From JBIQKZ01 sp044464765 (lineage in GTDB: Bacteria; Pseudomonadota; Gammaproteobacteria; Burkholderiales; Burkholderiaceae_B): DNA of 64,000 nt. The DNA is taken from contig JBIQKZ010000002.1 in the NCBI GenBank assembly GCA_044464765.1, forward strand, positions 186,001 to 250,000, read 5' to 3'. The position numbers were made by a program, and so were the translations under genes. The notes beneath the pieces are model-generated. The model ran no database searches and was not told the DNA's origin. It saw nothing but the letters and a program-made list of their open reading frames with translations. How positions within the stretch are numbered: position 1 is the first letter of the stretch; the number at the start of each line of letters is the position of its first letter. Positions 46,900 through 54,997 of the stretch are shown in pieces.

Positions 46900-48416
46900 G
46901 CGCCCTCCGTAGAAATTGAGAATGGCTGATTGATCCTAGCGTACTCCAGAGCATAGGCAAGCTCACCGCGCGATTGCGCGTGCACGGTAAAAAGGGGCTG
47001 GCCGTGCTGCACCGTATTGCCGACCCGCAACGCCGTTTCCAAACCGGCGGCGGGCGAAGTCGGCGCCCCGGCCAGCTTCGCAATACGTGCAAGGCGTCGA
47101 TTGTCGATCGCTGTAATGCGCCCCTCCAAGGGGGCGGCGACATCGGCGGTTAATGCCGCCTGTGGAGGCTCTCGAAATCCACCTTGAGCCTCGCAGATGG
47201 CAAGGAACTTTGCCAGCGCTTGCCGGGAGTGCAATACCGCACGCGCACGTTGGATCCCGGTGCCTGAGGCGCTTCCAGGGGCCAACTCGAGTAATGCACC
47301 CGCCAAGGCAATCGCTCGCTCTTTGAGGTCGGCCGGCGCGTCGGCGTCATTGTTTAAGACTTTGAGAACATCCCGTGCCTCAAGAGCTGGGCCGATTCCC
47401 ACACCCACCGGCTGTGTACCATCGGAGCGATAGATGCCCAACTGCAGGCCGACTGCCTCAGCCGTGTGGCGCAAGCGTGCTGCTAGGCTGTCCGCTGAAC
47501 TGTTGCTGCGGACCTTGGCGGTGGGCCCGACCGGCATGTCGATCAGTACATGCGTGGACCCGGCGGCGACCTTCTTGGATAGCACACTGGCGACCAATTG
47601 CCCGTCGCTGTCGAAATCCAGCGGCCGTTGAATACGAATGAGGACATCGTCCGCAGGACTTAGGCGAACGTTCCCGCCCCAGACGATGCAACCTCCCTCG
47701 CGCTCGACCACGCGGCGCATCGCCGGTATGTCCAGCGAGACCGGCGCCATGACTTCCATCGTATCGGCCGTACCCGCCGGCGAGGTGATCGCCCGAGAGG
47801 ACGTTTTAGGGATGAGATAGCCCAGCGCCGCAATAATAGCCACCACAATCGGTGTCGTGCGATTGCCGGGCAGCCCACCGACGCAGTGCTTGTCCAACAC
47901 AGTGCCCTCCCCCCAGTCTAATCGCTGCCCGACGGAGATCATTGCGCGGGTTAGCCCGGTGGTTTCTCCATGGTCGAGGCGTTCACCGGCACTAGCTGCG
48001 ACGAAGGCCGCCAACTCTAGATCAGAGAGACGACTTTCTACCACATCCTCTACCAGCGTGAGGTATTGTGCATCGTCCAGACGCGCCCCGAAGACCTTGG
48101 CACGCAACGCTCCAGCCGAAGCGGCAGGCGCAGGGTGTCGAACGGTTGCCCGCGCGTCGACGTCCGGCTCTAGGATGTTCCAAGCAGCCTCAGACAATGC
48201 CACTTCATCAAGGGCAATCTGCTCGTTCACCACCACATTTAATGTTGCGGTCAAGAACCGGTCGCCCACCTGTATCCGAACTCGGGTCATGGCAACAAAG
48301 CCTTCAGAGCGGCACACTTCGCAATCGCGGTGCATATACGCGATCGGCTGTTGATAGGTATCAATACCGGCACGGGTAACTCGCAAGGATGTATGGCTTG
48401 ACGCAGATACAGTCAT
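46896..48416 (-). CDS. AMP/thymidine phosphorylase, archaeal type (type 2)
   Basis: A 506-aa protein, longer than E. coli DeoA because of an N-terminal domain of about 80 residues, as in archaeal AMP phosphorylases. Conserved parts: KHCVGGLPGNRTTPIVVAII, KTSSRAITSPAGTADTMEV and GGCIVWGGNVRLSPADD. The archaeal enzyme splits NMPs with phosphate into base and ribose-1,5-bisphosphate; bacterial members are annotated as thymidine phosphorylase. Substrate cannot be fixed from sequence. It overlaps the hydrolase upstream and the PRPP-synthetase-like gene downstream by four bases. Confidence 0.92.
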   Translation of the reverse strand: MTVSASSHTSLRVTRAGIDTYQQPIAYMHRDCEVCRSEGFVAMTRVRIQVGDRFLTATLNVVVNEQIALDEVALSEAAWNILEPDVDARATVRHPAPAASAGALRAKVFGARLDDAQYLTLVEDVVESRLSDLELAAFVAASAGERLDHGETTGLTRAMISVGQRLDWGEGTVLDKHCVGGLPGNRTTPIVVAIIAALGYLIPKTSSRAITSPAGTADTMEVMAPVSLDIPAMRRVVEREGGCIVWGGNVRLSPADDVLIRIQRPLDFDSDGQLVASVLSKKVAAGSTHVLIDMPVGPTAKVRSNSSADSLAARLRHTAEAVGLQLGIYRSDGTQPVGVGIGPALEARDVLKVLNNDADAPADLKERAIALAGALLELAPGSASGTGIQRARAVLHSRQALAKFLAICEAQGGFREPPQAALTADVAAPLEGRITAIDNRRLARIAKLAGAPTSPAAGLETALRVGNTVQHGQPLFTVHAQSRGELAYALEYARINQPFSISTEGA

Positions 48417-49798
48417 CGCGCTGCCTCCAGCTCCACGCGTTCCAGGTGTTCCGGCACACGCGCTTGCCAGCCTAGTTCTCGCTGAATGCTGATCCGCAGC
48501 GTGTCGGCAGCATCCGGTTCGCCATGGGTGACGTACACCATGTGCGGTGCCGAAGGCGCAGTCCGCATCCAGTCCAGCAGTTCGGTGGCGTCGGCATGGC
48601 CAGAAAATCCCTGCAGCTGCACCACTTCGGCGCGAATAGGAACGTCGCGACCGAACATACGCAGTGTGCGGACGCCCGCGGCAAGTGCGGCGCCTCGCGT
48701 GCCGCCTGCCTGATAACCCGACAGCAGGATCGCGTTTCGGTAATCAGATCCGAAGGCCTCGATATGGTGCAGCACGCGACCACCGGTGGCCATGCCGCTG
48801 GCCGAGATAATAATCATCGGCACACGGCGTCGGTCAAGCGCTTTCGATTCGTCGACGCTGTTGACGAAAGTCGCCAGCTCGTACATGCGCTGGCAGTCCT
48901 CGTTGGATACGTGGTGTTCGTCATGATGCGCGTGGTAGTGTCGGGTCGCATTCACTGCCATTGGGCTGTCAAGGTAGACCGGCAACGATGGGATCTCGCC
49001 CCGCTGCTGCAGCCGCGCCAAGTGCAGCATCAGCGCCTGCGCGCGACCTACAGCAAACGCAGGTATGACAATCACCCCGCCGCGAGCAGCCACTCGACGC
49101 ACGATAGGCCCAAGCTCCGCTTCCTGGTCCACGTTTACATGTGATCGATTGCCATAGGTGGATTCGCAGACCAACACGTCACAGCCGGGAAGCGATGAGG
49201 GGGGATTCATGAGCGATTCGTGTTGCCGCCCCAGGTCCCCGCTGAAGTGCAGACGCTGGCCTTGCACATCCAGGCTGATATGGGCGGCGCCCAGAATGTG
49301 GCCGGCTGGGTGGAATCGGGCCTGGATGCCGGGTGCGACCTCGATATCGAGCTCGTAGGCGTGTCCCTGCAACTGGCGCAAGCTCTGCCTAGCGTCACGC
49401 TCGGTATAGAGCGCGACGGGCTCCTTGTGCTTGGAAAAGCCTTTGCGTGCCGCGTATTGCGCCTCCTCTTCGAGCAAGTGCCCGCTGTCCGGGAGCAAGA
49501 GACCGCACAGGGCTACAGTCGCATTGGTGCAGTGGATACGGCCACGAAAACCTCGTTTGACCAGTGCAGGCACGTATCCCGAATGGTCCAAGTGAGCATG
49601 GGTAAGTACTACGGCGTCGATTGATGTGGGGTCGACGGGAAACGGTGTCCAGTTGCGATCACGCAACTGCTTGTAGCCTTGGAACAGACCGCAGTCCACG
49701 AGCACGCGGCGCCCGTTGGCTTCCACAAGATACCGGGAACCAGTCACAGTGCCCGCAGCGCCTAAAAACTGGAGAGTAGGTCCAATATTGTTATTCAT
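48413..49798 (-). CDS. Beta-CASP metallo-beta-lactamase RNase (CPSF73-like)
   Basis: A 461-aa hydrolase. The MBL motifs are complete: HAHLDHSG, PAGHILGAAH, FSGDLGR; the beta-CASP insertion and final VYVTHGEPDAA follow. Members act as RNA endo- or exonucleases. Start 49798 is chosen because it overlaps the ATPase stop by eight bases and begins the conserved TLQFLGAAGTVTGS. In the operon it is the first non-metal enzyme and could deliver nucleotides to the phosphorylase behind it. Confidence 0.93.
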   Translation of the reverse strand: MNNNIGPTLQFLGAAGTVTGSRYLVEANGRRVLVDCGLFQGYKQLRDRNWTPFPVDPTSIDAVVLTHAHLDHSGYVPALVKRGFRGRIHCTNATVALCGLLLPDSGHLLEEEAQYAARKGFSKHKEPVALYTERDARQSLRQLQGHAYELDIEVAPGIQARFHPAGHILGAAHISLDVQGQRLHFSGDLGRQHESLMNPPSSLPGCDVLVCESTYGNRSHVNVDQEAELGPIVRRVAARGGVIVIPAFAVGRAQALMLHLARLQQRGEIPSLPVYLDSPMAVNATRHYHAHHDEHHVSNEDCQRMYELATFVNSVDESKALDRRRVPMIIISASGMATGGRVLHHIEAFGSDYRNAILLSGYQAGGTRGAALAAGVRTLRMFGRDVPIRAEVVQLQGFSGHADATELLDWMRTAPSAPHMVYVTHGEPDAADTLRISIQRELGWQARVPEHLERVELEAAR

Positions 49799-52151
49799 GA
49801 GTGCTCCGATCAGGGGCGAGCGGCGAGCCCGCAGCGTTGAGAGGCGAGGAAGAGGATGTTGCGGCGGCACTACGCGGAGCCAGCCGGACCCGCCGTAGCA
49901 GCAGCGCGTTGAGAGCCACGATGACTGAACTACCCGACATCGAAAGAGCAGCAACCTCGGGTGACAGCGTAAAGGGGTACAGCACGCCGGCTGCCAACGG
50001 AAAGGCGAACACGTTGTAGCCGACCGCCCAGGCCAGGTTCTGGTGCATCTTACGCAGCGTCGCTCGGGCTACGGTAATCGCTCGGACAACGTCGTGCGGA
50101 TCGCTGCGCATCAGGACGATGTCCGCGCTGTCGATAGCCACGTCCGTACCGGCGCCGATTGCAAAGCCGACGTCGGCCTGCGTAAGTGCCGGGGCGTCGT
50201 TGATGCCGTCGCCGACCATGCCGACCTTGAGACCCTGCGCTTGCAGCTTTTTGACTTCGTCGGCCTTGCCCCCAGGCAACACATCAGCCAGCACGATATC
50301 GATCCCGAGATCTCGAGCCACGCGCTCGGCGGTCGGCCGGTTGTCGCCAGTGATCATGGCGACCTTTATGCTGCGCCGGTGCAGCTCATCGATTGCCGCG
50401 CGCGAGGTCTCACGGATCGCGTCAGCAATTGCAATAAGGCCTACGAGCTGACCACCGACAGCGGTAAAGATTACCGTGCGACCTGCGCCGGTTAGACGCT
50501 GCGCGTCGACTTCCAAGACGCGAAGGTCGATACCATGTTCCACCATGAGCAGGCGGTTGCCAAGCAACACCTGCACCTCGTCGACCATGCCCATGGCGCC
50601 TTGCCCATCGATGTTGGTGAAGGCCACAGCACGTTCTGATATCGGACCGGCACGCTTGAGGATGGCCTGTGCCAGGGGATGCTCGGAGTGCGCTTCCACA
50701 GCAGCGGCGACCGCAAGCAGCCGTTCCTGCGTCCAATCCGCCGCGATGGCCATCTCGACGACTTCCGGCGCGCCCACGGTCAAAGTGCCGGTCTTGTCGA
50801 AAATCACGACGTCCAGCCGGGCGCTCTTTTCGATGGATTCCGCATGCTTAAAAAGGATGCCGTGGCGGGCACCTAACCCCGTCCCAATCATGATCGCCAT
50901 GGGTGTCGCCAACCCAAGCGCGTCCGGACAAGCGATTACAAAAACGGTAATCGTGAGCGTGAGAGCAAAGAGCAACGGCTGGCCCAACCACCAGAACCAC
51001 ACGGCGAACGTCCCCAAGCCGATCACGATTGCTGCAAGCACGAGCCATTGCGAGGCGCGGTCGGCGAGCAACTGGGCGGGCGCCTTGGAATTCTGAGCGT
51101 CCTGCACCAGTTTGATGATCTGTGCGAGCGCGGTGTCACTGCCGATTTTGGTGGCGCTGTAGGTAAACGCGCCACTCTTGTTGATCGACCCAGCGACCAC
51201 GAGTGCGCCTGGATCCTTGCGCACAGGCATGGATTCTCCGGTCAGCATCGACTCATCGACCTGGGAGCTGCCTTCCGTCACAACCCCGTCAACAGGGACT
51301 TTTGCACCCGGGCGCACGACCACTAGGTCTCCGACCAACACCTCCGCGGTCGCCATCTCAATCTCTTGACCGCTGCGTCGCACAACGGCGCGCGGCGGTG
51401 AGAGCTTCAGCAGGGCCTTCATCGCATCCGAAGCACCGGCGCGGGCCCGCATCTCGAGCCAGTGACCTAGCAGGACAAAAGTGAGCAGGACGGCGGACGC
51501 CTCGAAAAAGTTGGGACCGTCGAAGAGAAACGTTGAAGCTATACTAAACCCGTAGCCGGTGCCGACGCTCAGTAGCACCAGCACCGCCATGTCGAGAACG
51601 CCGCGCCGCAGCGAGCGAACCGCGGCGGCGAAGAATGGCCACCCGGGATACAGCACCGCGCCGGTCGCCAGCAGGAATAGCCAGACATTCTCTCGCAGAC
51701 CGAAAGGAACGGGCGGCGGTTCCATCATGCCCATCGGCGACCATAGGAATACCGGGATCGCAAAGGCGAGCGCGACCAGAAAGCGGCGGCGCATATCGCG
51801 GGCTGCGGCATGCAAATCGTTTCCGTGGTGCATGCCGGCGTGCGCGTCATGGGCCTTCGCATGCGCGCTGTGCGGCTGCTTACGCCCAACTTCTGGCGTC
51901 GGCTCGGCATCTTGCCCCACCGCCTCACAATCGAATCCGCATTTCCTGATCGCGGCGGCGACCGCCCCAGTCGAGAGACTAGTAGGATCAAAGGACACTT
52001 TCAGGCTCGCATTGGCGTAGTTGGCGGATACTGCGGTGACGCCTGGTACGGCCGCGACTACTTTCTCTAGGGTGCGCGCGCATCCGGCGCTCACCATGCC
52101 GCCAATAGGCCAAGTGCGCGTCCTCGCCGCTGTTTTATGGACAGGCATCAA
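49791..52151 (-). CDS. P1B-type heavy-metal ATPase with atypical Cys-Pro-Asp metal site
   Basis: A 786-aa ATPase with all catalytic motifs (TGES, DKTGTLT, SEHPLA, GDGIND). The membrane metal motif, CPC in copper ATPases, is CPD here (408-410). The N-terminal HMA domain has GMVSAGC where GMTCxxC is usual, so its first Cys is Ser21. A His-rich linker follows (HSAHAKAHDAHAGMHHG). Metal specificity is therefore open. The gene overlaps the methyltransferase-like gene upstream by four bases and the RNase-like gene downstream by eight. Confidence 0.95.
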   Translation of the reverse strand: MMPVHKTAARTRTWPIGGMVSAGCARTLEKVVAAVPGVTAVSANYANASLKVSFDPTSLSTGAVAAAIRKCGFDCEAVGQDAEPTPEVGRKQPHSAHAKAHDAHAGMHHGNDLHAAARDMRRRFLVALAFAIPVFLWSPMGMMEPPPVPFGLRENVWLFLLATGAVLYPGWPFFAAAVRSLRRGVLDMAVLVLLSVGTGYGFSIASTFLFDGPNFFEASAVLLTFVLLGHWLEMRARAGASDAMKALLKLSPPRAVVRRSGQEIEMATAEVLVGDLVVVRPGAKVPVDGVVTEGSSQVDESMLTGESMPVRKDPGALVVAGSINKSGAFTYSATKIGSDTALAQIIKLVQDAQNSKAPAQLLADRASQWLVLAAIVIGLGTFAVWFWWLGQPLLFALTLTITVFVIACPDALGLATPMAIMIGTGLGARHGILFKHAESIEKSARLDVVIFDKTGTLTVGAPEVVEMAIAADWTQERLLAVAAAVEAHSEHPLAQAILKRAGPISERAVAFTNIDGQGAMGMVDEVQVLLGNRLLMVEHGIDLRVLEVDAQRLTGAGRTVIFTAVGGQLVGLIAIADAIRETSRAAIDELHRRSIKVAMITGDNRPTAERVARDLGIDIVLADVLPGGKADEVKKLQAQGLKVGMVGDGINDAPALTQADVGFAIGAGTDVAIDSADIVLMRSDPHDVVRAITVARATLRKMHQNLAWAVGYNVFAFPLAAGVLYPFTLSPEVAALSMSGSSVIVALNALLLRRVRLAPRSAAATSSSSPLNAAGSPLAPDRSTHE

Positions 52152-52810
52152 AGTTCCCCTTCGTGTGAATCATGAGCTCGCCGGCGTCGAGGCAGGAATG
52201 CGGGCACCTCGCGCATGTAGCGGGCGTAATCGTCGCCAAAACGAGCCAAACTGTCGCGCTCCTCACGCCGAGCCAACCGCGCATAGGCCCACAGCAGCAC
52301 GGGGTAGAAGATAATCGTGATCAACGTCGGCCACTGTAGTAAGAATCCAGTCACCACTAGGGCAAACGCCACGTATTGCGGATGGCGGATGCGTGCGTAG
52401 ATGCCCTCCCGCGCGACCCGACCCTCGCGCTGTGCCTGGTACAAGATCGGCCAGGCAGACGCCAGCAGCCAGAACCCACCGCCCATCAGCACGAAACTCG
52501 CCAAATGAAACGGCCCAAAATGCGGGTTGGCGCGCCATCCGAACCACATTTCAAGCAAGTGCCCTGCGTCATGGCTGAGCCAGTCTACTTGTGGATAGGT
52601 CGCGCTCAGCCAGCCGGACAGCAGGTAAAGCGTGAGCGGAAACCCGTACATCTCAGCAAACAACGCCACGACAAACGCCGAGAACATCCCAAACCCCCGC
52701 CAATCCCATCTGGTCAACGGCTTATAAAAGCTCCAAGCGAAGAAGATAAAGAATGCTGCGTTAATGGCGGCAAGGAGCCATAGGCCATATTCGCCTTGAG
52801 ATTCATGCAT
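52148..52810 (-). CDS. Isoprenylcysteine methyltransferase-family membrane protein
   Basis: A 220-aa integral membrane protein with five or so hydrophobic segments and the ICMT/PEMT signature RHPQYVAFALVVTGF and REERDSLARFGDDYARYM near the C-terminus, which binds S-adenosylmethionine in the family. Such genes are common beside metal ATPases but the substrate is unknown. Start 52810 has GGAAGG and begins two bases from the DUF2933 stop; a 42-codon extension upstream overlaps that gene and is rejected. Confidence 0.9.
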   Translation of the reverse strand: MHESQGEYGLWLLAAINAAFFIFFAWSFYKPLTRWDWRGFGMFSAFVVALFAEMYGFPLTLYLLSGWLSATYPQVDWLSHDAGHLLEMWFGWRANPHFGPFHLASFVLMGGGFWLLASAWPILYQAQREGRVAREGIYARIRHPQYVAFALVVTGFLLQWPTLITIIFYPVLLWAYARLARREERDSLARFGDDYARYMREVPAFLPRRRRAHDSHEGEL

Positions 52811-52811
52811 G

Positions 52812-53114
52812 TCAGTGCCTTCCTGAAGATATATCGGAGCTGTCCTTCGATGAAGCGCTATCGCGCATACTGGCATGTCCGCCATCGGGCGGGCGATCCG
52901 CTTTGTTCTCGTCATCATCACGACCGTGGTCACCATGACCGCCGTGCATGAACTTATGCATTAAGGGACACAGCAGTAGAAGGCCCAGCGGCAACCAGCG
53001 CAGCGATCCCGCGAGATGAGCACGGTGCTCCGCAATTAGGTAAAACGCTGCCAGCGCTAGGAAGACCCAGAGAGTCCAGCGCCGGCGCTTAGGCGAGGTG
53101 TGGTTGATAGACAT
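52812..53114 (-). CDS. DUF2933 small membrane protein
   Basis: A 100-aa protein with a first hydrophobic segment (LWVFLALAAFYLIAEH), a second (WLPLGLLLLCPLMHKFMHGG) and a His/Asp-rich tail (HGGHGDHGRDDDEN). The CPLMHxFMHGGH ending is the DUF2933 mark. The family is found in metal-resistance clusters; function unknown. It heads the long operon. Two further members lie at 54610 and 58040. Confidence 0.9.
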   Translation of the reverse strand: MSINHTSPKRRRWTLWVFLALAAFYLIAEHRAHLAGSLRWLPLGLLLLCPLMHKFMHGGHGDHGRDDDENKADRPPDGGHASMRDSASSKDSSDISSGRH

Positions 53115-53545
53115 GGAAGTGCCCTCTGCGAATGGCGCCGGGATGGCGAGCAGTTTTGGAAGGAGTCGATATCGACGTAAGGCTTACATTTGTAGCAATT
53201 TCATTGCGTTTGGCCCGGATGCGCCTCGGGTCTTCATCGCCTAGACTGGCGGTTCGTGCGCGCACACTGGGTTCGCACGGTCGAAACCGGCTTGAGCCAT
53301 GTGGGTCATACTTCCCCGCTCCCTCGTGCGATCCGAAGTAACGGCGGCTCAAGTACGTACCGCTCTGCTTAATCTTTCTCGAGATGCCCGACGTTGAAAC
53401 GACCCACTCGGTTAGTCGTTTCATGCGCACATCTCCTAATTAGTTCGAAGTTGAAATCCGGCAAGCCCGGCGCGGTATGGACTGAATTGCACTGAACAAC
53501 GGTTTCAATATATCTAAGCGCCCCTTTCAATCCGATGACTCCACA

Positions 53546-53561
53546 ATTACATTTTTGTAAT
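53546..53561. promoter_or_regulatory. CopR/CusR-type box before the long operon
   Basis: ATTACATTTTTGTAAT, exact 6-bp arms around TTTT. It lies between the operon starting at 53114 (minus) and a pseudogene on the plus strand. The stretch 53115-53679 otherwise holds no gene I can support. Confidence 0.82.
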
Positions 53562-53679
53562 CACAGCAAACAGAACCACTCGTTTGAGGTGGACTTCCAC
53601 GAACAGATCAAGCATCAAAGCGCTTATTCACGGCTTGGTGAAGCCCGTTTGTCCTCGTTTTAACCGTGCTGAATCGGCC

Positions 53680-54045
53680 TACGGGCTATAGTCACTGGTG
53701 ATTCTCTACTCTGCGACCTCCGCTTTCGGTTTTTTCAAATCGACCACCGGGCGAGACTGGCGAACATTCAAGGCGTTTACGGCATTCGTTGTAGCTTTGT
53801 TCGTGGAAATGTATGGCTTCCCACTGACGCTTTACCTGTTCTCAGGATGGCTTCAGAAGCGCCTCCCAACCGACGAGCCACTGTCGCACGACGGTTGGCC
53901 ACTCGTGGTCGACGCTGTTCGAGTCGAAAGTAGATCTGCACTTCGGTGAGTTGCACACGACTAGCTAGTTTTTCCTGGAATATGGTTTCTATCTGCTGTC
54001 CGGCTTGGAGCGCGCCGAAATCGATCGCTATCCGGAACCGGGATA
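53680..54045 (+). pseudogene. Methyltransferase-like gene remnant
   Basis: The plus strand reads KAFTAFVVALFVEMYGFPLT and LYLFSGWL, nearly identical to the intact protein at 52148-52810. A TAG replaces the Trp near the start (YGL-stop-SLVILY). A frame break follows SHDG, after which the other frame gives GHSWSTLFESKVDLHFGELH, another stop and FYLLSGLER. The SAM-binding C-terminal part is missing. It is a decayed, opposite-facing copy of the operon gene. Confidence 0.88.
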
Positions 54046-54064
54046 GAATCGGTAGCGATATTGC

Positions 54065-54095
54065 TTGACCTTGTCACGATGGGAAGGTTTATCTT
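54065..54095 (+). promoter_or_regulatory. MerR/CueR-type promoter of the HMA protein gene
   Basis: TTGACC (54065-54070) and TATCTT (54090-54095) are 19 bp apart, the over-long spacer of MerR-family promoters. An imperfect dyad ACCTT ... GAAGGT lies inside the spacer, as in CueR-controlled copper genes. The regulator gene is not in the window. Confidence 0.78.
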
Positions 54096-54198
54096 GTTAT
54101 TGGCAGAACGCAATGTGGGACTGCCGGGTAGAGGAAACCGAGGCGACCTACCGGCTCACCCTACCCTTCGGATCGAATTGACACCTAAGGAGTAACGT

Positions 54199-54510
54199 AT
54201 GGAACAAATCGAATTTAAGGTAGCAGGAATGACTTGCGGCGCCTGCGTCGCCCGAGTGACCCGGACACTTCTCAGCATACCTGGGGTGCGTAACGCGGAG
54301 GTGGACCTTGCGCGGGGCATGGCGCGCGCCCAAGTGGACGACATCGCTGCGGTACAACCTGCCTTGCTACAGGCTCTCGCGGCGGCGGGCTACCCTTCTG
54401 AGCCGCTGACCGGCAGCGCAGTCAGTGTGGAAGGCACTCAAGGAGCCGCCCCGGGGGGCTCTAGCAGCGACCCTCGAGCAAACCGCGGGGGATGCTGCTG
54501 CGGGCACTGA
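54199..54510 (+). CDS. HMA-domain metal chaperone with Cys-rich tail
   Basis: A 103-aa protein. Residues 1-70 form an HMA domain with metal motif GMTCGACVARV. A flexible Gly/Ser linker ends in CCCGH, an extra possible metal site. It has a TAAGGAG ribosome site and the 19-bp-spacer promoter upstream, so it is probably induced by cytoplasmic Cu(I) or a similar ion and carries it to an ATPase. Confidence 0.92.
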   Translation: MEQIEFKVAGMTCGACVARVTRTLLSIPGVRNAEVDLARGMARAQVDDIAAVQPALLQALAAAGYPSEPLTGSAVSVEGTQGAAPGGSSSDPRANRGGCCCGH

Positions 54511-54609
54511 GCCTGGCGAAGTAGTTGGTCGATATTTCGCCGAACACGCTGATGGCCTCCCGTATCCTGGAAAGACTAGACTCAGCCATCCCAATTGGAG
54601 ATCCTACAC

Positions 54610-54879
54610 ATGAACCATCATCCGTCCGACCCCGAGCACCTGCGGCCATCTACCTCGTTTTGGGCGCGTCCGGGGGCCAAGGCTTGGATTTCCCTCGTCC
54701 TAGTGACGGGTTTTTACCTACTGCGGGAGCATTGGGGGCATATCGCCGGTTGGTGGCCTTATTTACTCCTTGCAGCCTGTCCGCTGATACATCTGATGCA
54801 TGGGCACGGCGGACACCAACATGGCAATTCGAGCGAACCAGATTTGACGCAGCGCGACGAAACAACCGAAGGTAAATAA
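54610..54879 (+). CDS. DUF2933 small membrane protein
   Basis: An 89-aa protein with two hydrophobic segments (KAWISLVLVTGFYLLREH, GWWPYLLLAACPLIHLMHG) and a His-rich tail (HGHGGHQHGN). It resembles the DUF2933 protein at 52812-53114. Start 54610 has GGAG nine bases upstream. It follows the HMA gene by 99 bp, probably in the same transcript. Confidence 0.88.
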   Translation: MNHHPSDPEHLRPSTSFWARPGAKAWISLVLVTGFYLLREHWGHIAGWWPYLLLAACPLIHLMHGHGGHQHGNSSEPDLTQRDETTEGK

Positions 54880-54997
54880 GATCGCTGCTGCTGGCAACGG
54901 TGACTATCCGCCCGAGGAGGCGGCGATAACGTCGCCGCTAAAGCGCCCAGTGCGTAGTTACCTTTCAGAACCGCCAGTCGATCTACTTACTTAATAG

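Noticed and set aside
53089..53424. Minus-strand frame of about 111 codons from ATG 53424 with a good AGGAG site
   Set aside because: It overlaps the DUF2933 start in another frame, has no recognisable family and looks compositionally random. The ribosome site alone is not enough.
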